NCBI GenBank assembly: GCA_964651535.1
Contig: CAZYYE010000002.1
Span: 806,001-870,000, forward strand
Reading direction: 5' to 3'
From: Terrimesophilobacter sp964651535
GTDB taxonomy: Bacteria; Actinomycetota; Actinomycetes; Actinomycetales; Microbacteriaceae
DNA: 64,000 nucleotides
Positions within the stretch are counted from its first letter, which is position 1. The number at the start of each line of letters is the position of its first letter. Shown here one piece after another: positions 1 through 7,929 of this stretch. The translations under genes and the position numbers were made by a program. The notes beneath the pieces were generated by a model. The model searched no databases, had not been told where the DNA came from, and was given only the letters and a program-made list of their open reading frames with translations.

Positions 1-17
1 TTCGATGGGTTGTTCAT
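1..17 (-). CDS. Start of a gene cut by the window edge, downstream of csoR
   Basis: An ATG at 17-15 on the minus strand begins M-N-N-P-S and runs off the window. A GGAGA ribosome binding site lies a few bases upstream (about 23-27). The start is 41 bases after the csoR stop, so it is probably the second gene of a csoR operon. Genes in that position are often copper chaperones or copper P-type ATPases, but five residues cannot show which. Confidence 0.5.
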
Positions 18-58
18 GTTTTCTCCTTCAGTGGCGGTGGCGGGAAAAGGTTTGGGAG

Positions 59-340
59 TCAGGATCGGACGAGCCTGGCGATGGCGTCGCTGGCCTCGCG
101 AAGCTTCTCGTCCGCGATCACGCCGCCTTCTCTCGACGCTTCCGCGACGCAGTGGCTGAGGTGGTCTTCGAGCAAGGCGAGCGCGACGTTCTCGAGCGCC
201 TTCGTTGCCGCTGACACTTGCGTGAGCACGTCGATGCAGTAGGTGTCGTCTTCGATCATGCGCTGGATGCCGCGCACCTGGCCCTCCGCGCGACGCAGCC
301 GTTTGAGCAGCGCGTCCTTGTCTTCCACATATCCGATCAC
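59..340 (-). CDS. csoR: CsoR-type metal-sensing repressor
   Basis: A 93-residue all-helical protein of the CsoR/RcnR (DUF156) family. It opens with a stretch typical of the family, KDALLKRLRRAEGQVRGIQR, and carries a Cys in DDTYCIDVL, a His in LLEDHLSHCV and a second Cys four residues later. This C-H-C set is the usual Cu(I) ligand set of CsoR. In this family the apo-protein binds a GC-rich palindrome and leaves when metal binds; such a palindrome lies 45 bases upstream at 385-401, which supports autoregulation. The gene downstream begins within 45 bases. Copper is the best guess for the inducer; a persulfide-sensing CstR-like role cannot be excluded from sequence alone. Confidence 0.9.
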   Translation of the reverse strand: MIGYVEDKDALLKRLRRAEGQVRGIQRMIEDDTYCIDVLTQVSAATKALENVALALLEDHLSHCVAEASREGGVIADEKLREASDAIARLVRS

Positions 341-384
341 CGTGCACCCTCTCCTTCCATGCCGCTCGAGGGCACAATATCACT

Positions 385-401
385 ATACCCCCTTGGGGTA
401 T
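385..401. promoter_or_regulatory. Predicted CsoR operator
   Basis: Perfect 7-bp inverted repeat ATACCCC-N3-GGGGTAT between csoR (start at 340) and the convergently read 3' end of the MFS gene (stop at 402). The pattern of AT ends around runs of C and G is typical of CsoR-family operators. It lies upstream of csoR, so it probably controls csoR and the gene after it. Confidence 0.75.
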
Positions 402-1619
402 CTAGGAAAAGGGAATAGTCGGTGGCCGTGCCGCGCGGTTTCTGATCGTCCTATCGCTCACGATGAGCAGCGCGAGCACACCCGCCATGACCGCAGCATC
501 CACGAAGGGCAGCGCCCGCAACCCGGGACCCTCCAGCAACAACGCCCCGACGAACGCGCCGCCGCCGATGCCGATATTGAAGGACGTCGTCACGATCGCC
601 GAGGAAAGGTCCCGCAACTGGGGCGACGCCGTGTGCAGCGCCCGCGTCTGAAGGAGCGCCGGAATCCCGCCGAGAGCGGCCCCCCACACGACGAGCGCAA
701 TGATCACGAGCCAGTGATGGGTCGGCAGCATGCCGATCACGATGGCGGACACCGCCACGAACAGGACGCCCGCGAACAATCCGAGCCGCGGCAATCGCCC
801 GCCGACCACGCCGACGAGAACCAGTCCGCCCGCGCCGGCGATTCCGTACACGAGCAGCAGGGTGCTCACGGCGCCCTCGGGGAACCCGTTCACATCGGTG
901 AAGTAGGGAACGATGTACGTGTAAAAGAGATTGTGGCCGACCATGATCGTGAGAGTGATGATGCCGACCAGAATGACCCCCGGGAGAGTCGGATCGCGGC
1001 GAAGCGGCAACGGGATTTCGCCGGTCTTCACTGGCTGACGGTGCTCGACGGGCGGAACGAACTTCGCCACGAGGACCGTGAACACGAGAACGACGACACC
1101 CATCGCGACGAAGGCGAGCCTCCAGCCCACGGCGTGCCCGATGGCGGTTCCCGCCGGCACCCCGAGCACGAACGCGGCAGAACCGCCGGCAGCCGTGATC
1201 GCGACGGCGCGCGCGAGCTGCCGCTGCGGAACGAGGTGCCCAGGGTATGCCCCGACGACGGCCCAGAACAATCCGTGCGCCAACCCTCCGAGCACCCGGG
1301 TGGCGACCATGAACTCGTAGCTCGGCGCGATGGCACCCAGAAAGTTGGTCAGCGCGAACGCGACAAGCACGATGAGGATGAGCGGCTTGCGCGGAAACCG
1401 CCGCGTGAGACTCGTGAGGGCAGCGGCGGAAACCACGACGGTCCCCGCGAACACCGTGATGAGGAGCCCCACTTGCGATTGCGGAACCCTCAGCCCCTCC
1501 GCCATCTGCGGAAGAAGCCCAGTCGGGAGGAACTCGCTCGTGACCGTCACGAAGATCGCGCCGGCCAGGGTCACAAGCCCGCCCCACGGGAACGCGGCTT
1601 CGGTTTTTGGCACAGGCAT
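402..1619 (-). CDS. MFS transporter, drug:H+ antiporter type
   Basis: A 405-residue, 12-helix membrane protein of the major facilitator superfamily (DHA1/AraJ-like sugar and drug efflux group). Loop 2-3 carries the MFS-A type signature (LTRRFPRKPLIL) and helix 5 is Gly/Pro rich (FVLGVPAGTAIG), as in antiporters. The ATG at 1619 was chosen because AAGGGG lies just upstream and the protein then begins directly before helix 1; a longer open frame upstream is low-complexity and unlikely to be coding. The gene is divergent from purU. The substrate is unknown. Confidence 0.85.
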   Translation of the reverse strand: MPVPKTEAAFPWGGLVTLAGAIFVTVTSEFLPTGLLPQMAEGLRVPQSQVGLLITVFAGTVVVSAAALTSLTRRFPRKPLILIVLVAFALTNFLGAIAPSYEFMVATRVLGGLAHGLFWAVVGAYPGHLVPQRQLARAVAITAAGGSAAFVLGVPAGTAIGHAVGWRLAFVAMGVVVLVFTVLVAKFVPPVEHRQPVKTGEIPLPLRRDPTLPGVILVGIITLTIMVGHNLFYTYIVPYFTDVNGFPEGAVSTLLLVYGIAGAGGLVLVGVVGGRLPRLGLFAGVLFVAVSAIVIGMLPTHHWLVIIALVVWGAALGGIPALLQTRALHTASPQLRDLSSAIVTTSFNIGIGGGAFVGALLLEGPGLRALPFVDAAVMAGVLALLIVSDRTIRNRAARPPTIPFS

Positions 1620-1726
1620 GCCGTGGTGCCCCTTACGGTTTCGTGGTGCGTCAAGCCGCCCGCTGGATGCCGCGGCCGGCGGCATCCTTTCCAGCGTATC
1701 GCGTGATGCCCTTACGCTTGGGGGCT

Positions 1727-2590
1727 ATGGCCGAAATGATTTCAGGGACGCACTGGGTTCTCACGCTCGTGTGCGCAGACCGCCCAGGGATCGTGCACGC
1801 GGTGAGCGGCGCGATCGTGGAGGCTGGCGGAAACATCACGGAGTCGCAGCAGTTCGCGAGCCTCGACACCGGCACGTTTTTCATGAGGCTGCAAGTGGAA
1901 GCGGACACCGATCGCACGGCGTTTGAATCGGCGCTAACACCGGTCACCGACCGATATGGGATGACGTGGACGCTGGACGTCGTGGGCCGTCCGCTGCGCA
2001 CTCTCGTACTCGTCTCGAAAGCCGGCCACTGCCTGGGCGACCTGCTGTTCCGGCAGCGCGCGGGCCAATTGGGCATCGAGTTGCCTCTCGTGCTCGGAAA
2101 TCATCCGGACCTTGCCGATCTCGCAGAGTTCTACCGAGTGCCGTTCGAAGCGCACACGATCGGCGCTGCGGCAGACAAAGTTGCATTCGAGTCGAGGGTG
2201 CTGGCCGCCGTCGATGAGCACGACATCGAACTGGTCGTGCTCGCGCGATTCATGCAAGTGCTCTCGCCCGAGCTGTGCGACACGCTCAGCGGGCGGATGA
2301 TCAACATCCATCACTCGTTTCTGCCCGGATTCAAGGGTGCGAATCCGTACCGCCAGGCTCACGCACGCGGGGTGAAACTCATCGGCGCAACGGCCCACTT
2401 CGTCACGAGCGACCTTGATGAGGGACCGATCATCGAGCAGAACGTCGTGCGCGTCGACCACTCAAGCACGGTGCAGGAACTCCGTTCGATCGGCCAGGAC
2501 GAGGAATCCCGCACGCTCACGCAGGCGGTGAAATGGTTCGCGGAGCATCGGGTTTTGCTCGATGGCGAGCGCACCATCATCTTCCGCTGA
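1727..2590 (+). CDS. purU: Formyltetrahydrofolate deformylase
   Basis: 287 residues. PurU hydrolyses 10-formyl-THF to THF and formate and so balances one-carbon units. Residues about 1-80 form an ACT domain (WVLTLVCADRPGIVHAVSGA). The rest is a formyltransferase fold with the catalytic Asn-His-Asp set in NIHHSFLPGFKGA and TSDLDEGPII. The ATG at 1727 follows GGGGG by one to two bases and matches the family N-terminus. The next gene begins 20 bases after the stop, so purU probably leads a three-gene run with the DUF2568 gene and nagA. Confidence 0.93.
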   Translation: MAEMISGTHWVLTLVCADRPGIVHAVSGAIVEAGGNITESQQFASLDTGTFFMRLQVEADTDRTAFESALTPVTDRYGMTWTLDVVGRPLRTLVLVSKAGHCLGDLLFRQRAGQLGIELPLVLGNHPDLADLAEFYRVPFEAHTIGAAADKVAFESRVLAAVDEHDIELVVLARFMQVLSPELCDTLSGRMINIHHSFLPGFKGANPYRQAHARGVKLIGATAHFVTSDLDEGPIIEQNVVRVDHSSTVQELRSIGQDEESRTLTQAVKWFAEHRVLLDGERTIIFR

Positions 2591-2610
2591 GCCCTCGCTA
2601 GGCTTGGAAG

Positions 2611-3003
2611 GTGCCAGAGCCTCTCACCGCTCCCGAAACACGAATGCCCGTGGGCCCCAACGAGGTCCTCCGGTTCCTCCTCGAACTGTTCGCAATTTTC
2701 ACGCTCGGCTACTGGGGTTATCTTGCGTGGCCGTTCCCCTGGCCCGGCGTGCTGTTCATGATCGGCGCTCCGCTGTTCGCCATGATCGTCTGGGGGCTGT
2801 TCCGCTCGCCGAAGGCGCGCATCCCCCTGGACCCGGTCGGCAGGGGAATCGTGGAGATTGCCGTCATGGGGTCCGCCGCCATCGCCTGGGCGATGCTGGG
2901 TCAGCCGATCGTAGCGATCATCTTCGCGATCGTCGCCCTCGTCAGCGGCACCGTCAACCTCCGCCGCGAGATGGCGCGGGAACGGCAGGAGGAACCTCGG
3001 TGA
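2611..3003 (+). CDS. YrdB/DUF2568 family small membrane protein
   Basis: 130 residues with four predicted membrane segments and a short basic C-terminus (NLRREMARERQEEPR). It resembles the YrdB (DUF2568) family, whose function is not established. GTG at 2611 is used; an ATG at 2644 is the alternative, and neither has a strong ribosome binding site. Its TGA overlaps the GTG of nagA (GTGA, 3000-3003), which suggests translational coupling. Confidence 0.75.
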   Translation: MPEPLTAPETRMPVGPNEVLRFLLELFAIFTLGYWGYLAWPFPWPGVLFMIGAPLFAMIVWGLFRSPKARIPLDPVGRGIVEIAVMGSAAIAWAMLGQPIVAIIFAIVALVSGTVNLRREMARERQEEPR

Positions 3004-4142
3004 GTACCCTGTTTCACAGCGCCAGGAAGCTCGACTCCGACGGCCAGGTCGATGACTTCTGGATGGTCGTCGAGGGAGACGTCATCACCGCGACGGGCGC
3101 GGGCCGCACGGCGGACATGTCGCCCGGCACGGAGAGCATCGACGTGTCGGGGAACTGGCTGGTTCCCGGCTTCATCGACCTCCACGGCCACGGCGGCGGC
3201 GGACATTCCTACGACGACAGCGCTGAGGAGATCCTCGCGGGCATCGCCACGCACCGCTCCCACGGCACGACCCGGTCGATCGTGAGCCTGGTAGCGAACC
3301 CGGTCGCACAATTGCGGGCGAGCCTCGCCGTCGTCGCCGACCTCGCCGAGGCCGACCCGACCATCCTCGGCTCCCACCTCGAAGGACCGTTTCTCGCCGA
3401 GAGCAAACGTGGCGCCCACAACCCCGCCTATCTGAAAGCACCGCTCCCGTTTGAAGTGGAGGAACTCGTCGGCGCTGCGCGCGGCACGCTGAGGCTGCTC
3501 ACGATCGCCCCCGAACTCCCCGGCGCACTCGACGCCATCGACGTTCTCGTTGACGCAGGCACGCGCGTCGGGATCGGCCACACCGATGCCGATTTCGACC
3601 TCGCGAAGGAGGCTTTCGATCGTGGCGCGCGCATACTGACCCACGCGTTCAATGCCATGAACGGAATACATCATCGAGCGCCAGGGCCCATCGTCGCCGC
3701 ATTCGAGGACGAGCGCGTGACGATCGAACTCATCCTCGACCTCCAGCACGTGCATCCGGATGTCGCGGGCATGGCGTTCCGCGCGGCACCCGGCCGAATC
3801 GCGCTCGTCACCGATGCGATGGCCGCCGCCGGATCCAGCGACGGCGATTACCCGCTCGGCACACTCAATGTCACCGTGCGGGACGGGCTCGCGGTACTGC
3901 GCGGCACCCAAACCATCGCGGGTTCGACGCTCACGCAGGATGCGGCGCTGCGCAACGCCATCACGCACGCGGCCGTGCATCCCGTCGAGGCGATCGCTTC
4001 GCTCACGACTGTTCCTGCCCGGGCTCTCGGGCGCGACCACGAACTCGGGCGCCTCGCGCCGGGGTACTCTGCCGACGCGGTGATCCTCGATACCGGCCTC
4101 CATGTGGACCGGGTCTGGGCGAATGGCGCGCTCGTCGGTTGA
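3000..4142 (+). CDS. nagA: N-acetylglucosamine-6-phosphate deacetylase
   Basis: 380 residues, amidohydrolase superfamily. NagA removes acetate from GlcNAc-6-P to give GlcN-6-P, the substrate of NagB, which is encoded convergently 3 bases away. Visible motifs: the metal-binding region DLHGHGGGGHSYDD, the LEGPFL strand, HAFNAMNGIHHR and LVTDAMAAAG, which holds the catalytic Asp. Length is normal for the family. The GTG start at 3000 overlaps the preceding stop. With the nagB/ROK/ABC operon on the other strand it makes an amino-sugar catabolic locus. Confidence 0.93.
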   Translation: MSTLFHSARKLDSDGQVDDFWMVVEGDVITATGAGRTADMSPGTESIDVSGNWLVPGFIDLHGHGGGGHSYDDSAEEILAGIATHRSHGTTRSIVSLVANPVAQLRASLAVVADLAEADPTILGSHLEGPFLAESKRGAHNPAYLKAPLPFEVEELVGAARGTLRLLTIAPELPGALDAIDVLVDAGTRVGIGHTDADFDLAKEAFDRGARILTHAFNAMNGIHHRAPGPIVAAFEDERVTIELILDLQHVHPDVAGMAFRAAPGRIALVTDAMAAAGSSDGDYPLGTLNVTVRDGLAVLRGTQTIAGSTLTQDAALRNAITHAAVHPVEAIASLTTVPARALGRDHELGRLAPGYSADAVILDTGLHVDRVWANGALVG

Positions 4143-4145
4143 GCG

Positions 4146-4916
4146 CTACCGGTCTTCCCAATCCAACCGATGGTTCCACGCGTTGCGGTAGTAGTCGGCA
4201 TGCGCGAGTTCCGTCGCCGCATCCTCGTCGACGATGACCGTCACGCGCGGGTGCAACTGAATCACCGACGCAGGAAGACTCGCGGTGACGGGGCCTTCGA
4301 CCGCACCGGCGACCGTATGCGCCTTCGCCGCCCCCATCGCGAGAAGCACGAGGTGGCGCGCGCGAAGGATCGTCCCCAGGCCCTGCGTGATGCAGTGGGT
4401 GGGAACGTCCTCGATCGAGTCGAAAAAGCGCGCGTTGTCGATTCTGGTCTGTTCGGCCAGCGACTTGATACGGGTGAGGGACGCGAAGGATGAGCTCGGT
4501 TCGTTGAACCCGAGGTGACCGGTTCGTCCAATTCCCAACACTTGAAGGTCGACTCCTCCAGCCGCCTCGATTGCCATCTCGTAGTCGTCGCCAGCGGTCT
4601 CGATCGGCCCGCTGTCACCGGGAACATGAACGAGCCGGGGCGTCAGGCCAAGCGGCTCGACGACTTCGCGGTCGATGACGGCGCGGTAGGACTGCGGATG
4701 CCCCGGCTCCAGCCCCACGTACTCGTCGAGCGCGAACCCGCGCACGCTCGACAGGTCGAGGCCGCGCGTCGCAAGGGACTTCCAGGTCGTGAGCGGCGTC
4801 GAACCGGTCGCGAGCCCCAGCACGGCGTCCGGCTTCCGGCGCACGAGCTTCTCGATCAGGTCGGCGGCGACCACACCCACCTCATCCGCGTCGCGGACGA
4901 TCACAACTTCAGCCAT
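4146..4916 (-). CDS. nagB: Glucosamine-6-phosphate deaminase
   Basis: 256 residues. NagB converts GlcN-6-P to fructose-6-P and ammonia. The phosphate loop LGLATGSTPLTTWK is near the N-terminus, followed by FALDEYVGL and the active-site region GIGRTGHLGFNEP. It is the last gene of the minus-strand operon and overlaps the ROK kinase gene by 8 bases. Its stop faces the nagA stop across a 3-base gap. Confidence 0.95.
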   Translation of the reverse strand: MAEVVIVRDADEVGVVAADLIEKLVRRKPDAVLGLATGSTPLTTWKSLATRGLDLSSVRGFALDEYVGLEPGHPQSYRAVIDREVVEPLGLTPRLVHVPGDSGPIETAGDDYEMAIEAAGGVDLQVLGIGRTGHLGFNEPSSSFASLTRIKSLAEQTRIDNARFFDSIEDVPTHCITQGLGTILRARHLVLLAMGAAKAHTVAGAVEGPVTASLPASVIQLHPRVTVIVDEDAATELAHADYYRNAWNHRLDWEDR

Positions 4917-5940
4917 CAGTCGACCCTACCGGCTCTGCCGTGCGCGGCCGCGACATCGACGACGGCACCGATCCCGCGACGGTTGCAGCGACGTGCGCGG
5001 CACCCACGAATGCGGCGCCCACGGCAGCGGACGGGAACCCGCCGGGCATCAAACGCACCCGGTCGGAGAGTTCGAGCGAGTGGAGGAACGCGGATTCCTT
5101 CGCACGGGACTCAAGGACGGACTTCACGCCGTCCAGCAGCTCCGCGCCGAGCGAAGCGATCCCGCCGCCGATCACGACGACATCGACGTCGACGGCGAGC
5201 ACGAGCACTCGTACCGCCGAAGCGGCGCTCTCGAGCAGGCGGGACCGCACGTCGACCGCCGCCCTGTCGCCCGCGGATGCCGCCTCGAACAAGTGCTGCA
5301 CCGGGTGGGGGTGATCCGTCGGCCACTGCCTCGCGACGGCGGAGCCGGAGGCCATGAGTTCGAGGCAGCCTCTTTGCCCGCACGGGCATCGCGGTCCAGA
5401 GGGGTCGACGGGAATGTGCCCGATTTCGCCGGCCGTTCCGCGCGAGCCCCGCCACAGCGTTCCGCCGACGACTATTCCGGCCGCAAGTCCCGTCCCGAGA
5501 TTGAGGTACGCCATCGAGTGTTCGTGGTCGCCGGGCCAGCCCTCTGCTTCCAGAAGATGGTACGCACCGAGAGCCGCGGCGTTCACGTCGTTCTCGATGC
5601 GTACAGCGATTCCGAGTCTCTCGCTGAGTTCGGATCCCAGATCCAGCCCGCCCACACCGAGGTTGACGGCGTGCGCCACCCGCCCCGAGGCCGAGTCGAC
5701 GCGGCCGGGCACTCCGACGCCGATCGATGTCGCGTCCCCACCGCGGATGCCCGCGAGTTCGGCGACGCGAAGCACTGCGTCGACCGCGGTGTTCACAACG
5801 GCTTCCGGCCCGTAGCCTGTCGCGAGCCGGAGCTGGTGGAGCAAGGCACCGGTTTCGTCGATGACGACGGCATCCGTCTTCGTGCCGCCGATGTCGACGC
5901 CGATGCGCAACTCTTGTGCCCCCGCGACCGAACCGATCAT
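4909..5940 (-). CDS. ROK-family sugar kinase (probable amino-sugar kinase)
   Basis: 343 residues. Begins with the ATP-binding DIGGTKTDAVVIDE motif, has the sugar-binding region LNLGTGLAAGIVVGG, and a complete ROK zinc motif CPCGQRGCLE after GEIGHIPVD. There is no DNA-binding domain, so this is a kinase rather than a repressor. Between sugar permeases and nagB it most likely phosphorylates the imported sugar, for example GlcNAc to GlcNAc-6-P. The start at 5940 overlaps the upstream permease stop (ATGA) and the end overlaps nagB. Glucokinase is the main alternative. Confidence 0.85.
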   Translation of the reverse strand: MIGSVAGAQELRIGVDIGGTKTDAVVIDETGALLHQLRLATGYGPEAVVNTAVDAVLRVAELAGIRGGDATSIGVGVPGRVDSASGRVAHAVNLGVGGLDLGSELSERLGIAVRIENDVNAAALGAYHLLEAEGWPGDHEHSMAYLNLGTGLAAGIVVGGTLWRGSRGTAGEIGHIPVDPSGPRCPCGQRGCLELMASGSAVARQWPTDHPHPVQHLFEAASAGDRAAVDVRSRLLESAASAVRVLVLAVDVDVVVIGGGIASLGAELLDGVKSVLESRAKESAFLHSLELSDRVRLMPGGFPSAAVGAAFVGAAHVAATVAGSVPSSMSRPRTAEPVGSTDG

Positions 5941-6848
5941 CCCTTGACCGCCCCGCTCACAAGGCCCTGTGTCATGCGGCCCTGGATGATGAGGAAGAAG
6001 ACGATGACGGGAATCGACATGAGCGTCGACCCGGCCATGATGGCGGCCCAGTTCGTCGTGCCGTTGGCGACCTGGAAGATCCGCAGCCACACCGGCAGCG
6101 TCATCATCTCGGGGCGGGACATGACGACGAGCGCGAGCAGGAACTCGTTCCAGGCCTGAATGAACCCGAACACTCCCGTCGCGACGAGCCCGGGCGCAAG
6201 CAGCGGGAACGTGATCTTCCAGAATGCGCCGGTGCGGGAGAGGCCGTCGATCATGCCGGCTTCCTCGAGGTCGACGGGGACTCCGTTGACGAAGCCGCGG
6301 AGCGTCCAAATCGTAAACGGGAGAACCGTCGCGACGTAGACGAGAGTGAGACCAGCGATCGTGTTGAGGAGCGACCAGTCGTCGAGCACGCGATACGTGG
6401 AAACGATCATGGCCTCGGCGGGGATCATCTGCACGATGAGAATCGTGATGATGAATGACTTGCGCGAACGGAACCGGAAGCGCGTGACCGCGAGCGAGGC
6501 GAGGAACGCGAAAACGAGGGCGATCACGACCGTGAGGATCGTGACGATGAGCGAATTGCCGAGCGCGGGCAGGAATTGCGCGCGATCGGTCGCGAGGAGC
6601 ACCGTTTCGTAGTTCCGGAGGGTGAAGTTCTCCGGCCAGAAGTTCACGTCGGAACCGATGATCTCGTTGTTCGGCTGAAACGAGGTCTGAACCATCCAGT
6701 ACACGGGGAATGCCGCGCACGCGAACACGACGAGCGAGATCGCGCTCAGCACGATCGACACGGCCCGCTTGCGCAGCTTTCCCGGCTTCCGCCGGGTACC
6801 GGCGCGAGAGGAGGATGCAGTGGCCGGCGGTGCGACGACGGTGCTCAC
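5937..6848 (-). CDS. Sugar ABC transporter permease, MalG type
   Basis: 303 residues, six predicted membrane segments, carbohydrate uptake transporter 1 family. The EAA loop that docks the ATPase reads EEAGMIDGLSRTGAFWKITF. The N-terminus is a basic cytoplasmic tail (GTRRKPGKLRKR). The GTG start at 6848 overlaps the stop of the partner permease (GTGA). No ATPase gene is in the operon, so the importer probably borrows a shared MsiK-type ATPase encoded elsewhere, as is common in actinobacteria. Confidence 0.9.
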   Translation of the reverse strand: MSTVVAPPATASSSRAGTRRKPGKLRKRAVSIVLSAISLVVFACAAFPVYWMVQTSFQPNNEIIGSDVNFWPENFTLRNYETVLLATDRAQFLPALGNSLIVTILTVVIALVFAFLASLAVTRFRFRSRKSFIITILIVQMIPAEAMIVSTYRVLDDWSLLNTIAGLTLVYVATVLPFTIWTLRGFVNGVPVDLEEAGMIDGLSRTGAFWKITFPLLAPGLVATGVFGFIQAWNEFLLALVVMSRPEMMTLPVWLRIFQVANGTTNWAAIMAGSTLMSIPVIVFFLIIQGRMTQGLVSGAVKG

Positions 6849-7807
6849 AGTTGCTCCTCCTTCAGGCTCTGCCGCACGTAGTAGAGCGAGATCGCCATCA
6901 TGAAAATCACCGTGATGATGGCGATCGCGCCGCCGAGCCCGTACTCGCCCGACCCCAGGGCAACCTGGTAGATGTACACGCCGAGCGTCGAAGTCTGCTC
7001 GCGGATGCCGCCGATACCCTGCAGCGCGTAGATCTGCGTGAACACGCGCAGATCCCAAATGACCTGGAGGATCGTGACGACGAGGAAGATGGACTTCAGG
7101 TACGGGAAAATGATGAGCCGGAACCGTTGGGGGGCGGTTGCCCCGTCAAGTTGCGCCGCCTCGACGATCTCACCCGGAATCTGGGTGAGCCCCGCGTAGA
7201 CCGTGAACGCCACGAACGGAATCGCGCCCCACACGATGATGACCGTCGCCACGAAGAAGAAACTCACGGGGTTGATGAGCCAGGAGTGCGCGTGGAAGTC
7301 GAGGCCGAAGAAGTTGGTGAGCGCGTAGTTGACGACGCCATAGGAGGTGTCGAACATCCACCCCCACACGATCGTCGCCGTGAGCGCCGGCATGGCCCAG
7401 GCAAGGAGAAGCCCCACGGACATGAGCACGCGAAAGAACCTGTTGAGCCTCGTCATGAGGAGAGCGACGAGCGTTCCGCCGATCATCGTGACCACGACGT
7501 TCACGATGCAGAACAGGATGCTGCGGATCATGACGTTCCAGAACGCCGGGTCGGTGAGCACTTTCACGTAGTTGTCGAAACCGACGAAGGGAGCCGGCGC
7601 ACCGAACACCTGAGCGCGGCCGAACTCCTGGAACGAAAGGACGACGAGCTGGATGAGGGGCCAGCCGATGACGACGAGCAGCACGGCGGAGGCCGGCACG
7701 AGCAGCATGAACGGCGTGAAACGGGCACGGCGCTTCGCCGCCGACTGCGGCGCCCTGGGAGCGGGCGCGGCGGGCACCGCTGGTGCCTCGGTGGCTAGTG
7801 ACGACAT
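6845..7807 (-). CDS. Sugar ABC transporter permease, MalF type
   Basis: 320 residues with an Ala/Pro-rich cytoplasmic N-terminus, then six membrane segments. The EAA loop is EAAQLDGATAPQRFRLIIFP. A good ribosome binding site (GGGAGG) precedes the ATG at 7807. It pairs with the MalG-type permease it overlaps and with the binding protein encoded upstream. A strong stem-loop separates it from that upstream gene. Confidence 0.9.
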   Translation of the reverse strand: MSSLATEAPAVPAAPAPRAPQSAAKRRARFTPFMLLVPASAVLLVVIGWPLIQLVVLSFQEFGRAQVFGAPAPFVGFDNYVKVLTDPAFWNVMIRSILFCIVNVVVTMIGGTLVALLMTRLNRFFRVLMSVGLLLAWAMPALTATIVWGWMFDTSYGVVNYALTNFFGLDFHAHSWLINPVSFFFVATVIIVWGAIPFVAFTVYAGLTQIPGEIVEAAQLDGATAPQRFRLIIFPYLKSIFLVVTILQVIWDLRVFTQIYALQGIGGIREQTSTLGVYIYQVALGSGEYGLGGAIAIITVIFMMAISLYYVRQSLKEEQL

Positions 7808-7845
7808 AGTTAATCCTCCCGCCTATGATGGGTTTTGTGCCCCGG

Positions 7846-7863
7846 CCTTTCCTAGGGCGATGG
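7846..7863 (-). repeat. 18-base leader repeat, copy 1
   Basis: CCTTTCCTAGGGCGATGG, identical to 9207-9224. Here it lies about 40 bases upstream of the MalF-type permease start. On the minus strand it contains AGGAAAGG. Confidence 0.7.
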
Positions 7864-7870
7864 GCAGTGC

Positions 7871-7918
7871 AAAGGGATGCTCGACGCACCATGCACGGTC
7901 GCGCCGAGCATCCCCTTT
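7871..7918 (-). terminator. Intercistronic stem-loop after the binding-protein gene
   Basis: AAAGGGATGCTCG (7871-7883) pairs with CGAGCATCCCCTTT (7905-7918), with one bulged base and a 21-base loop. It lies between the binding-protein stop (7930) and the permease start (7807). There is no clean T-run. A partial terminator or an mRNA-stabilising hairpin that keeps binding protein in excess over permeases is the usual reading for this position. Confidence 0.75.
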
Positions 7919-7929
7919 GGCTGAGCGGA

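Noticed and set aside
243..1706. Long open frame antisense to the MFS gene, and similar long Arg/Glu/Asp-rich frames antisense to nearly every gene
   Set aside because: They mirror the codon bias of the gene on the other strand, have low-complexity composition, no ribosome binding sites and no recognisable domains.
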